Source: Neocallimastix lanati (nom. inval.)
Lineage: Eukaryota; Neocallimastigomycota; Neocallimastigomycetes; Neocallimastigales; Neocallimastigaceae
Length of the DNA stretch: 12,500 nucleotides
Direction of reading: 5' to 3'
Assembly (NCBI GenBank): GCA_016946835.1
Contig: JACVTC010000077.1
Span: forward strand, 132,501-145,000
In this document: positions 1-8,979 of the stretch, piece by piece
Numbering within the stretch: the first letter of the stretch is position 1
Layout of the letters: each line of letters begins with the position of its first letter
Position numbers and translations under genes: made by a program
Notes under the pieces: generated by a model
Databases searched by the model: none
The model's input: only the letters and a program-made list of their open reading frames with translations
What the model was told of the DNA's origin: nothing

Positions 1-58
1 ATAACTAACAATAAATTTTTTATTCTTTTTTTTTATTCTATATTATTCTCATGAATTC

Positions 59-91
<33 letters not shown>

Positions 92-114
92 TAAAAATTT
101 TTTAATTTATTTAT

Positions 115-146
<32 letters not shown>

Positions 147-147
147 G
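1..147 (+). other. Probable 3' part of an upstream intron of the Rab gene
   Basis: The stretch is T-rich with a long T run at about 61-89, then an (AAT)n tract from about 118, ending in AAG at 145-147 just before the first recognisable Rab codons. I find no Rab-like coding sequence in it, so it is read as intron. The open frame from 51 across it is low-complexity Phe/Asn and is not convincing protein. Confidence 0.6.
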
Positions 148-496
148 ATATAAGAAATTGGATTCGTAATATTGAACAACATGCAAGTGAAGGTGTAAAT
201 AAAATTTTAATTGGAAATAAATGTGACATATTAGAAAAGAAGGTACATGATTAACTAAAATATTAATATACTCAATAAAGCTATATAATTATTACATCAT
301 ATATAAGTATATAAAACTATAATTATTTACGATTTTATATTTATGATTATAATTTATATTGTTTATTAAATATTTATTACAATTATTATTATTGATATTA
401 TTATTATTACATATCACAAAATTAATTCTATATAATAAAATAATGAAATATATTAATATAAATTTATTATTATTGTCTTATAATTTAACAATAATA

Positions 497-527
<31 letters not shown>

Positions 528-823
528 GGTTATTACAAAAGAACAAGGTGAGAGTCTTGCTGAAGAATTTGGTATTCGTTTTCTTGAAACTAGTGCAAAA
601 TCAAATATTGGTGTTGAAGAAGCTTTCTTTTCCCTTGCACGGTAAATGAAACTATTAAATTTAACTAAATGCTCTTTTTTTTTTTTTTTTTTTTTTTTTT
701 GATTTTTTAATTTTATTTTATTAAGTCTAATTACTAATATCATTAAATTAATATGGTATCCATAATGTATTATTAAATAATTAAAATATATATATTAAAT
801 TATTTTTTATTTTTTATTTTTAA

Positions 824-866
<43 letters not shown>

Positions 867-993
867 ATTTCAACAATAATTTAGTGATATTAAGAAGAGA
901 TTAATTGATAATGCTAAAACTCAAGCTCCAGATGATAAAAATATTATTAATCCAAATGAAAAACAAGAAAATGCTGGTGGATGTTGTGGTTAA
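148..993 (+). CDS. Rab-family small GTPase (Sec4/Rab8/Rab10 group), C-terminal part, 5' end missing
   Basis: Three exons, 148-242, 529-641 and 885-993, join in frame across GT-AG introns and encode about 105 residues ending at TAA 991-993. The exon at 148 begins inside a codon, so an upstream exon is outside the window or hidden before position 1; the P-loop, switch I and DxxGQ regions are not present here. Visible are the helix-3 segment [13 protein letters not shown], characteristic of the Rab8/Sec4 group, the G4 guanine-specificity motif GNKCD, the G5 motif ETSAK and the helix-5 segment AFFSLARDIKKR. The product should be a membrane-attached switch for late secretory vesicle traffic to the plasma membrane, as known for this group. 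The tail ends GGCCG: the two cysteines expected to carry geranylgeranyl groups are followed by one extra glycine. Family assignment is secure; the choice between Sec4, Rab8 and Rab10 is not. Confidence 0.93.
498..527 (+). repeat. (AAT)n tract abutting a Rab splice acceptor
   Basis: The intron 243-528 ends in about ten AAT units directly followed by the acceptor AG at 527-528, in the place where a pyrimidine tract would be expected. The preceding intron ends in a similar tract at 118-145. Confidence 0.85.
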
Positions 994-1429
994 TAAATTA
1001 ATAGTATTAAGCCATAAAATTTGATATAATTTCATATTTAAAATAAATATAAATACATACATATATATATAATAATTAAAAAAAAATAACACCCTTAAAT
1101 TTGTAATAGTTTAACCAAAACATATTCTTAAAAGTTTTTAGGATATAAATATATATAATATATATATAATATATAATATTTACAATTACATTAATTTCCT
1201 TATGTATTTTCCAAAAATGTTTTAATATAATATAAAAAAAAAAAAAATTTTTTTTAATAAAAACATAATTTAATATTAATAATCATGATAAATAATTAAT
1301 ATTATATTTTAAATTATTTTTACAAAATAACAAAAAAAAAAAAAATTATAAAAAAAAAAAAAAAAATTTTGAAAAAATTTATATATATATACGTTTTTAA
1401 ATATATTTAAATATATGTTTTTTATTATT
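994..1429. other. AT-rich 3' flank of the Rab gene; no gene seen
   Basis: This stretch holds the probable 3' UTR and poly(A) region of the Rab gene, (AT)n tracts near 1150-1180 and 1381-1392, and several A and T runs. No conserved reading frame is visible on either strand. Signals such as AATAAA occur too often by chance in this composition to assign. Confidence 0.6.
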
Positions 1430-1497
1430 GTTCTTTACCGATTATATAGCTTCTCTCTTGATGGAAGAGATGCATACATTATTGATTTAAATTATAA

Positions 1498-1503
<6 letters not shown>
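1430..1503. other. Hairpin-bearing segment 5' of the RNA candidate
   Basis: This short segment has more G+C than its surroundings and contains a hairpin, TCTCTT (1453-1458) with AAGAGA (1464-1469) around a five-base loop. It is separated from the RNA candidate by an A run at about 1504-1529. It could be upstream promoter or part of the same transcript. The open frame across it is short and unsupported. Confidence 0.25.
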
Positions 1504-1529
<26 letters not shown>

Positions 1530-1790
1530 GAATGGGATATTTTGTTTTAATAAGCAAAATCATTTCTGATGATTATTCTAAAAACACCATACACCATTCT
1601 TGGTGCGATCTGAGGCTCTCTTTTACAGAATTTATGCTAGGGATAGTACTTGACAAGTGTTACTATTCCAATGGTATAAGCACAAACTAACTAGAAACGT
1701 CAACACTTAAATAATCCAGTAAAGACAGGTTAACAGAGCCCAATGCCTCTGAAGGAGAAGACCATAATTTTTTTTTCAGATAGTCCATTC
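1530..1790 (+). ncRNA. Candidate structured non-coding RNA, RNase P/MRP-like helix plan
   Basis: Base composition rises sharply here compared with the surroundings, yet no frame on either strand stays open convincingly. What is seen is nested complementarity. GAATGG (1530-1535) pairs with CCATTC (1785-1790), and inside it ATCTGA (1608-1613) pairs with TCAGAT (1776-1781). Nuclear RNase P/MRP RNAs have this plan: P1 joins the two ends, P4 joins conserved region I (UCUGAG in human P RNA, CUGAGG in human MRP RNA) to region V (UUCAGA), and the 3' P1 strand comes soon after region V. Local hairpins include 1539-1544/1555-1560, 1558-1563/1569-1574, CACCA/TGGTG (1592-1605), GGATAGTA/TACTATTCC (1641-1669) and CAGAG/CTCTG (1734-1751); AAGTGTT (1655-1661) can also pair with AACACTT (1702-1708). 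Against it: the purines usual before region I are not a clean match, and a T9 run at 1768-1776 would be a hazard for RNA polymerase III. A structured RNA is moderately likely; RNase P/MRP identity is tentative. Confidence 0.42.
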
Positions 1791-1878
1791 AAACCCTAAT
1801 CCAGAATAAGAATTCCTTTTTTAAAACAAAGATCTTCTAATCTGGAGGTGAGGTTCGTTGCCTATGAACTTTTTTTTT
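1791..1878 (+). other. Hairpin-rich 3' flank of the RNA candidate, with a B-box-like site and T run
   Basis: The elevated GC continues to about 1870. CCAGAATAAGAA (1801-1812) is an imperfect complement of TTCTAATCTGG (1835-1845), giving a hairpin. GGTTCGTTGCC (1852-1862) matches the polymerase III B-box consensus GGTTCGANNCC at all but one fixed position. AGGTTC (1851-1856) can pair with GAACTT (1866-1871), and a T9 run follows at 1870-1878. This may be the true 3' end and terminator of a longer RNA, or a downstream B box as known for yeast U6. An A-box-like TGGTATAAGCA lies at 1672-1682. All are short matches and could be chance. Confidence 0.3.
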
Positions 1879-2066
1879 AACTTAATTTATTTATACACTT
1901 TTTATCTGAATATTATTTTTTTTATTTCAAATTACTATTTATAATATTATTATGTTCTAATTGGACAAATAATATTTTTTTTTTTTTAAAAAATATATAT
2001 ATATATATATTCTTGTAATTAATAAATGAATAAAAAAGTTAAATTCTCAATAATTGCGGCTTTAAA

Positions 2067-2068
<2 letters not shown>

Positions 2069-2110
<42 letters not shown>
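2069..2110 (+). repeat. Poly(A) run, 42 bases
   Basis: An uninterrupted A run lies directly beside the GC-richer segment 2111-2215. Runs of similar length recur at 2325-2355, 5489-5531, 8242-8284 and 10419-10465. Confidence 0.9.
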
Positions 2111-2112
<2 letters not shown>

Positions 2113-2208
2113 ACTGTTCTTTCGTGTGAGTTGTAAACTGTGCATCAAGTTTTTGGCATCATCGTCATAGACTCGGTTTATAAAGCATCCAAGCAATATA
2201 TCAAGTTT
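2110..2208 (-). pseudogene. Coding-like fragment, function unknown
   Basis: This segment is GC-richer than its neighbours. On the minus strand, from 2208 down to 2110, 33 codons stay open after a TAA at 2209-2211 and read as balanced protein: KLDILLGCFINRVYDDDA, then NLMHSLQLTRKNSN, before running into the poly(A) (poly-T on this strand). There is no start codon and no recognisable family. It could be an orphan exon, a relic of a decayed gene or mobile element, or part of a non-coding RNA. The plus strand also has a short direct repeat, ATCAAGTTTTT, at about 2144 and 2200. Confidence 0.25.
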
Positions 2209-2220
2209 TTAGGGCGAAAA

Positions 2221-2318
2221 TATATTAAAATAAAAAAATAAAAAAAAAAGTTAAAAGTTAAAATTAAAATACAATAAAATAAAATAAAGCAAATAGAGAA
2301 TAAAATTGTTTCTAATTC

Positions 2319-2360
<42 letters not shown>

Positions 2361-3600
2361 CTGATTATATCATAATTTACATTTTTTTAATAATGAAATA
2401 TAAGGAAAAGTTTGAAATTTCAATATATCGAAAATAAAATAATAAATATTGTAATATTTTTAATATATATATAAAAAACAAAAGATATTTTTATTTAATA
2501 TTTAACCAGTTCAAAATATAATTATATATCAATTTATATTAAATAGTAATAATATATATACATATATATAGATAATCTAAATAAAAAAAAAAATATCTAT
2601 ATAAATAAAAAAGATGAGAAGATATTAATATATTTAATTTAGTAAAATATTACTATAATAATAAAATAGTCATGATGATAAAAATTATTATTATTATTAG
2701 ATAATATTATATATTATTTTTAAATAATTAAACAATAAATAAATAAATAAATATAAATAAATAAATAATAAAGTAGTATTAACAATTTATTTTTTAAATA
2801 GAATGTACTATGAGTTATATTTAATATAAAATATTTAATAAAGAAAAGTAAATGAACATAATTTATATTAATAATAAAATGTTAATGATTATATATATAA
2901 GTTTCAATTTTTTTTTTTTTTTTCTTTAAAACAAAAAAATAATAATAATAAATATCTATACACCTTATATAATAATTAATGAATATTGATATATAAATTA
3001 TTTATAAACTAATTAAAAAAAAAATAAGATAAAGAATATAAAATAAAAAAAAAAAAATAAAAAAAAAAAATAAAAAAAAAAAAATAACAATCCATTTATA
3101 ACATATTATTAACTATCAAAATAAATGATTTATTATATTATTAAATATAAATGAATAAAAAATAAATTAAAATTTACTTAAATTTTTTTTTATTTTATTA
3201 TAGTATAAATATTATTATTTATCAAAAAAAAATAAAAAAAAAAAAATAGAAAAAAATAATTATAATAATAATTATTATTAATAATTATTTTTAATAATTT
3301 TTTCTTTTAATTATTATTTACATATTTTGTTGACTATGATACATTATTTTTATTATTAGTTCAAATTAACTATTTCTTTTTATTATTATTATTTATCAAA
3401 AAAATAAATAAATAAATAAAAATAAAATAAAATAAATAAATAAATAAAACAATTAAAAAAATATAATAATAATAATAATAATAATTTTTAATATTTTTTT
3501 TTTATTAATTATTATTTACATATTTTATAACTATAGATATATTTAAATTATTTTTACAAAAATTTTTATTATCTTATGGCGTTATTTATTATTATACTAT
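2221..3600. other. AT-rich spacer, no gene seen
   Basis: This spacer consists of poly(A) runs (2325-2355, 3040-3085), short AAT, AATA and TTA tracts and mixed A/T sequence. No reading frame with balanced amino-acid content is visible on either strand. It lies 3' of the transporter gene, and its part near 3600 should hold that gene's 3' UTR. Confidence 0.65.
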
Positions 3601-3621
3601 TGATAATTTTTTTTTTTTTTT

Positions 3622-5288
3622 CTAATTTGATGATGATATATATGAATTATTTGATTTATTATTTTTTTCACTATTTCTTGAAAATAGTTTTAAACTTTCT
3701 TTAGATTTACGAGTTTTTTTATTTTTTTGATTATCTTTCTTAATATCTTTATGTAATTCATTAGAGGTTATGTTAGTATTTCTTTTATTATGTTCAATAT
3801 GATGTAAATATTCATAATCTAAATGAACAAATGCTCTTTCAACTTCTGGAAACTTTTCAATTAATTCCTGTAAGCATTCACCAACATCATGTGCTTCAGC
3901 TAATGGAACATCTTTATCAAGAACAATATCAACCTCAACATATAATTTGACTCCAACATGATAAGCACGTACAGTATCAACTTTAATTACTTTAGTATCA
4001 AATCTACATGCCAAATAAGTTAATTTTTGAATTTCATCTGGTGAAGCCGCAGTACCTGTCATAATTCTAATATAATATAATGCAGTTTGAATCCAATTGT
4101 ATATGATATAAGCTGAAAGAATAATAGCACCGAGAGGATCAATAAAACTTACAGTTTTTGATGCTATATTATTAATTTATGAATTATTATAAAATGGAAT
4201 TATTAATTCATGTTAATTATTAAAATTTCATTTTATTTTTTTTTTATAATAATTATCAATTACCGATAACTGCAATAATAGTAGTAACAATATTAAAAAG
4301 AATATCATTACCATGATCTTGTGCTAGAGCTTGAGCAGATTCTGATTCATAAATACCTTTACACCAATACCATAAAATGAATTTTGTTATAATAACTACA
4401 CCTAAAAGTAATATATCAATATAATTCATTGAAATATTAGAAGATCTGTTATTAACTAAATTTCCTACAGCTTCTTTTACAATTTCAAGAGAAGAACATG
4501 CTGTTATACATGAAAATATTATAACACTAAGAGGTTCTAATCTTTGCTATATATATATATTTATATTTTATTATATTATTTGTTATTCATTATTTTAGAA
4601 TAAGTATTGTTGTATAAATATAATAATTTATTTATTATAAAAATATATAAACTTAAATATATATTATTACCATTCCAGTAGGATAGTTTAATAAATTAAC
4701 TTTTAAAATAGCTCTATTGCAAATATAAAGAACACCACCAGACAATAAATCCAATATAGAATCAACTATTATATTTTTATTAATTATTTATATATTACTT
4801 TAATTATATATATATATAATAATAATAAATATAAATGTAATATTAAGTTATTTTTCATTAATTTTATTACCTAATGAAGTCAAAACTGCCAAACTACTTG
4901 TTCTAAATAATGTAACAGCTTTTATAATTAATAATATAATGTTAACAGCAAAGCTAACAGTAATAGCTACTCTTGCACGAAAACTTTGACTGTCCAACTC
5001 ATTATATGAATAATCTTCACCTTTTTTAATGCATTCTAACATTTCATCAATTTTTTCAAATTGGTTAATTAATTCTTTTTGTTTCCTATAATATTTCTGT
5101 AATTGACGTGAATTTTTTTTTTTATATTCTTTATCTTTCATATCAAAATCAACCATTACCCAATCTCCTCTATTTTCAGTAAAGAGGTTGTTATCAATAG
5201 TAAACTCATAGTTTGCATTTATAATATCTATGACTTCTTCATTAGGACTACTCATGTTTTCATTTGTATTAACTTTTGTGTGGTTCAT
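3622..5288 (-). CDS. Cation diffusion facilitator (CDF) transporter, manganese type, complete
   Basis: Four exons on the minus strand, 5288-4871, 4765-4671, 4546-4264 and 4163-3622, join in frame across GT-AG introns of 105, 124 and 100 bases to give 445 residues. The first ATG (5286-5288) fits the family's usual N-terminus. The cytosolic N-terminal segment RQLQKYYRKQKELINQFEKI (61-80) is a hallmark of the Mn-CDF group. Six membrane helices can be placed near 107-127, 140-160, 176-195, 213-232, 247-266 and 272-291. Metal-site motifs are D141-x3-D145 in helix 2 (VDSILD) and DHGND (248-252) in helix 5, the DxxxD pair typical of manganese CDFs; zinc members have HxxxD. The dimerising cytosolic domain spans about 305-387 (GTAASPDEIQKLTYLA to FVHLDYEYLHH). 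A Lys/Asn/Ser-rich tail (390-445) looks lineage-specific. Expected role: proton-coupled Mn2+ export from the cytosol into an organelle or out of the cell. Fold is certain, metal inferred. Confidence 0.95.
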
Positions 5289-5486
5289 TTTTACTGAAAA
5301 TTATATAAAAATATAGCAAAATTTCTTTTATTATTATGCTTATTCAATAAATAAATTTGATTTCAAAATTTTACAAAAAAAAAAAAAAAATTACTATAAA
5401 TAATTATTATTTTTTATTTTATATATTTTCAAGAAAAAAAATAATAATAATAAATAATAATAAATAAATAAATTTAATGATTATAG

Positions 5487-5533
<47 letters not shown>

Positions 5534-5680
5534 ATAAAAAAATTACCTTACTTTAATATAATTTAATAATTCAATAATTTTATATATATTATTATATAAT
5601 TTTGTTCTTTTTTTTTTTTTTTCTAGATTTTAATTTAAACAAATTCATATCTTTATCAATAAATTACAATCCTTATTACT
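5289..5680. promoter_or_regulatory. Upstream region of the CDF gene, with possible 5' UTR intron
   Basis: Reading toward the transporter on the minus strand, an AT stretch ending TTTTCAG stops five bases before the start codon (acceptor at 5294-5296). This would suit a 5' UTR intron whose donor I cannot place. Poly(A) runs are found at 5374-5390 and 5489-5531. No specific promoter element can be defended in this composition. Confidence 0.3.
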
Positions 5681-5834
5681 TTTTTATTTTTTTTTATTTT
5701 TTTTTTATTTTTTTTTTTTTTTTTTGAAAAGTTTATTTTTTTTTATTTTTTTTTTTTTTTTTGAAAAGTCTATTTTTTTTTATTTTTTTTTTTTATTTTT
5801 TTTTTTTATTTTTTTTTTTATTTTTTTTTTTTTA
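5681..5834 (+). repeat. T-rich region with GAAAAGT repeats
   Basis: Nearly pure T tracts are broken by single A bases. Two copies of a unit beginning GAAAAGTYTATTTTTTTT start at 5726 and 5763, 37 bases apart, followed by degenerate T-runs of 8-15 bases each separated by an A. It looks like slippage-derived simple sequence, not a gene. Confidence 0.75.
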
Positions 5835-7308
<1,474 letters not shown>

Positions 7309-7309
7309 G

Positions 7310-7586
7310 TATTTTTATTATTAATATTATTATTAGTATTTTAAGTCAGGTAAATAATTGGTTAACTTTATTTATATATTTTATAATAAGAATTTCTAGC
7401 ACTTATTTTAAACTAAAGGATTTAATATAAATACATTGTGTATTATACATTAATTATATTACAATATGTTTCAATACGTCCTATTTATACAATAAAAATA
7501 AATAATTAAAATTATATAAATTATCTTTGATAAATAAATTACTTCATATTATTATTATTAATTTAAAATATAAAATCTTGTATTAC
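7310..7586. other. AT-rich spacer beside the (TTA)n array
   Basis: This is mixed A/T sequence without a convincing reading frame. If the broken exon at 7587-7737 belonged to a gene, this would be where its following intron runs, since a GTAATA donor sits at its lower boundary (7586-7581 on the minus strand). Confidence 0.45.
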
Positions 7587-7737
7587 CTTATATTTCCTTC
7601 TTGTTCCCTAATATCTCTTTCAATTGTTATTTCCTATACCATTCATCAATTTCTTCATTATTTGTTTTAAATAATAGTTCTACATTGATGTTCTAAATAC
7701 AATTAGATAGAATTTGTCCGAAATTTTCTAGTGACAT
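7587..7737 (-). pseudogene. Broken first exon of an unknown gene
   Basis: On the minus strand an ATG at 7735-7737 opens MSLENFGQILSNCI, then a TAG, then NINVELLFKTNN and EEIDEWYRK, then a TAA. After the TAA the reading shifts by two bases to IERDIREQEGNI, ending at a GTAATA splice donor. The Glu/Asp/Arg/Trp-rich composition is unlike random frames in this region, so it looks like a former exon with one nonsense codon and one frame lesion. Both stop codons are one C-to-T change away from Gln codons. I do not recognise the family. Downstream exons were not found. Confidence 0.38.
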
Positions 7738-7936
7738 TATTTATGATTCTTTAATATATTAATATAATTCAATTAAAATTAGAATACTAATTTTAATATA
7801 AATAAAAAGAAAAAAAATACATTAATTGAATATATATTTGTAAATAAAAATAAAAATGCCCATTAATAAATAAACTGAGTTTTTTTCCTTTTAAAAAAAA
7901 AAATTCTACTTAATAATTAATATTATCTATTGAAAT

Positions 7937-8095
7937 TTATTTTATTTTGTTTAAAGACAATTGATTTTTATTCTTTAGTTGAGAAAATAATATTAATAAT
8001 ATTTTCTTAACTAAATCTTTATTATCATATGTTAAGTGAAAATATAATTTAGTTTCACTGTTCATTATATTCAAGAAGTAATTCTGATTTAACAT
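7937..8095 (-). CDS. Small open reading frame of 52 codons, function unknown
   Basis: On the minus strand an ATG at 8095 starts a 52-residue frame that closes with TAA at 7939-7937. It reads MLNQNYFLNIMNSETKLYFH, continues with LTYDNKDLVKKILLIL and FSQLKNKNQLSLNKIK. The middle part could form an amphipathic helix. It is more balanced than neighbouring chance frames but carries no known motif. It lies on the same strand as, and 200 bases from, the broken exon at 7587-7737, so both could be remains of one gene. It may equally be a chance frame. Confidence 0.25.
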   Translation of the reverse strand: MLNQNYFLNIMNSETKLYFHLTYDNKDLVKKILLILFSQLKNKNQLSLNKIK

Positions 8096-8099
8096 AGGA

Positions 8100-8240
8100 A
8101 TATAAGAATATATTATATATCATATGATTAATAATAATTAATTATTAAATGAAACTATATATCATTTTTGTTTCTAAAAAAGGATAATTATATTAGGATC
8201 CTTATTAATTATAATAATTATTATTAATAAAAAACTTTAA

Positions 8241-8286
<46 letters not shown>

Positions 8287-8858
8287 ATTGAAATTTATAT
8301 AAATTTTCACTTTTATTTAAAATTAATAAGTCTTATTACATTTGTATAATTTAAATAATTTAATTATACTTGAATTTCTAAATATAAAAAAAATATATAT
8401 ATGTATATATGTATATTTAAATTAATATATATGTTAACATATTAAGATAAATGTAAAATGAAAATGAAAATGCATAATTTCCATGTAATTAATTAAACAT
8501 TATAATTATTAAATCCGTATTAACAATAATAATTTATATATATATATATATATTCTTAAAGATAATTAAAAAATAAACAATTAATAATTATACTAGTACA
8601 AAAAAAATTTACAATAAAGATTTAAAATTTCATAATATTTAAAAATTATCAAATAAAATTTAATAAAATTTACAATCAATAAAATTATTATGAAATTAAA
8701 TAAAAAATATATATTAAATGTATTTAAAATGGATGATTTAACTTTATTTTTTTGTTTTTTGTTTTATCATTTTACTTTGTTATATCATTTTAATATTTTT
8801 ATTTATTGTTATTGTGAAATAAATAAAGTGTTCTTCCACATTTTTAGGTATTATAAGT
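8100..8858. other. AT-rich region upstream of the Rua1-type gene
   Basis: It contains a 43-base A run (8242-8284), (TA)n tracts and mixed A/T sequence. Part should be promoter and 5' UTR of the gene starting at 8859. TTTTTAG at 8842-8848, just before the start codon, could be the acceptor of a 5' UTR intron. The Phe/Tyr-rich open frame at 8690-8881 is in another frame and is not supported. Confidence 0.5.
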
Positions 8859-8940
8859 ATGGATATAGATATAAGAAATAATGATACATTTTTGCCTATC
8901 AAAGGTAAATTACAATTATGAACTAATATTTTTAAAAAAA

Positions 8941-8979
<39 letters not shown>

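Noticed and set aside
453-743. Minus-strand open frame over the Rab exon
   Set aside because: It is a shadow of the Rab exon and flanking repeats; the plus strand carries the G5 motif ETSAK.
1560-1620. Box C/D snoRNA (CTGATGA at 1566-1572 and CTGA at 1610-1613)
   Set aside because: There is no terminal stem flanking the two boxes, the box C purine is missing, and both boxes lie within stronger predicted helices.
1415-1690. 91-codon open frame on the + strand through the GC-richer island
   Set aside because: It crosses a poly-Lys A run, has no conserved motif, and the sequence under it is better explained by RNA hairpins. Other frames of the same island look equally protein-like because of its composition.
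1681-1800. Minus-strand frame reading MDYLKKKLWSSPSEALG and onward
   Set aside because: It is only about 33 codons with no family match. Neighbouring minus-strand frames carry several stops, so a decayed transposon could not be supported over the RNA reading.
1840-1880. tRNA gene suggested by the GGTTCGTTGCC B-box-like site
   Set aside because: No T-arm stem forms around it, and there is no acceptor stem, D arm or anticodon arm at tRNA spacing.
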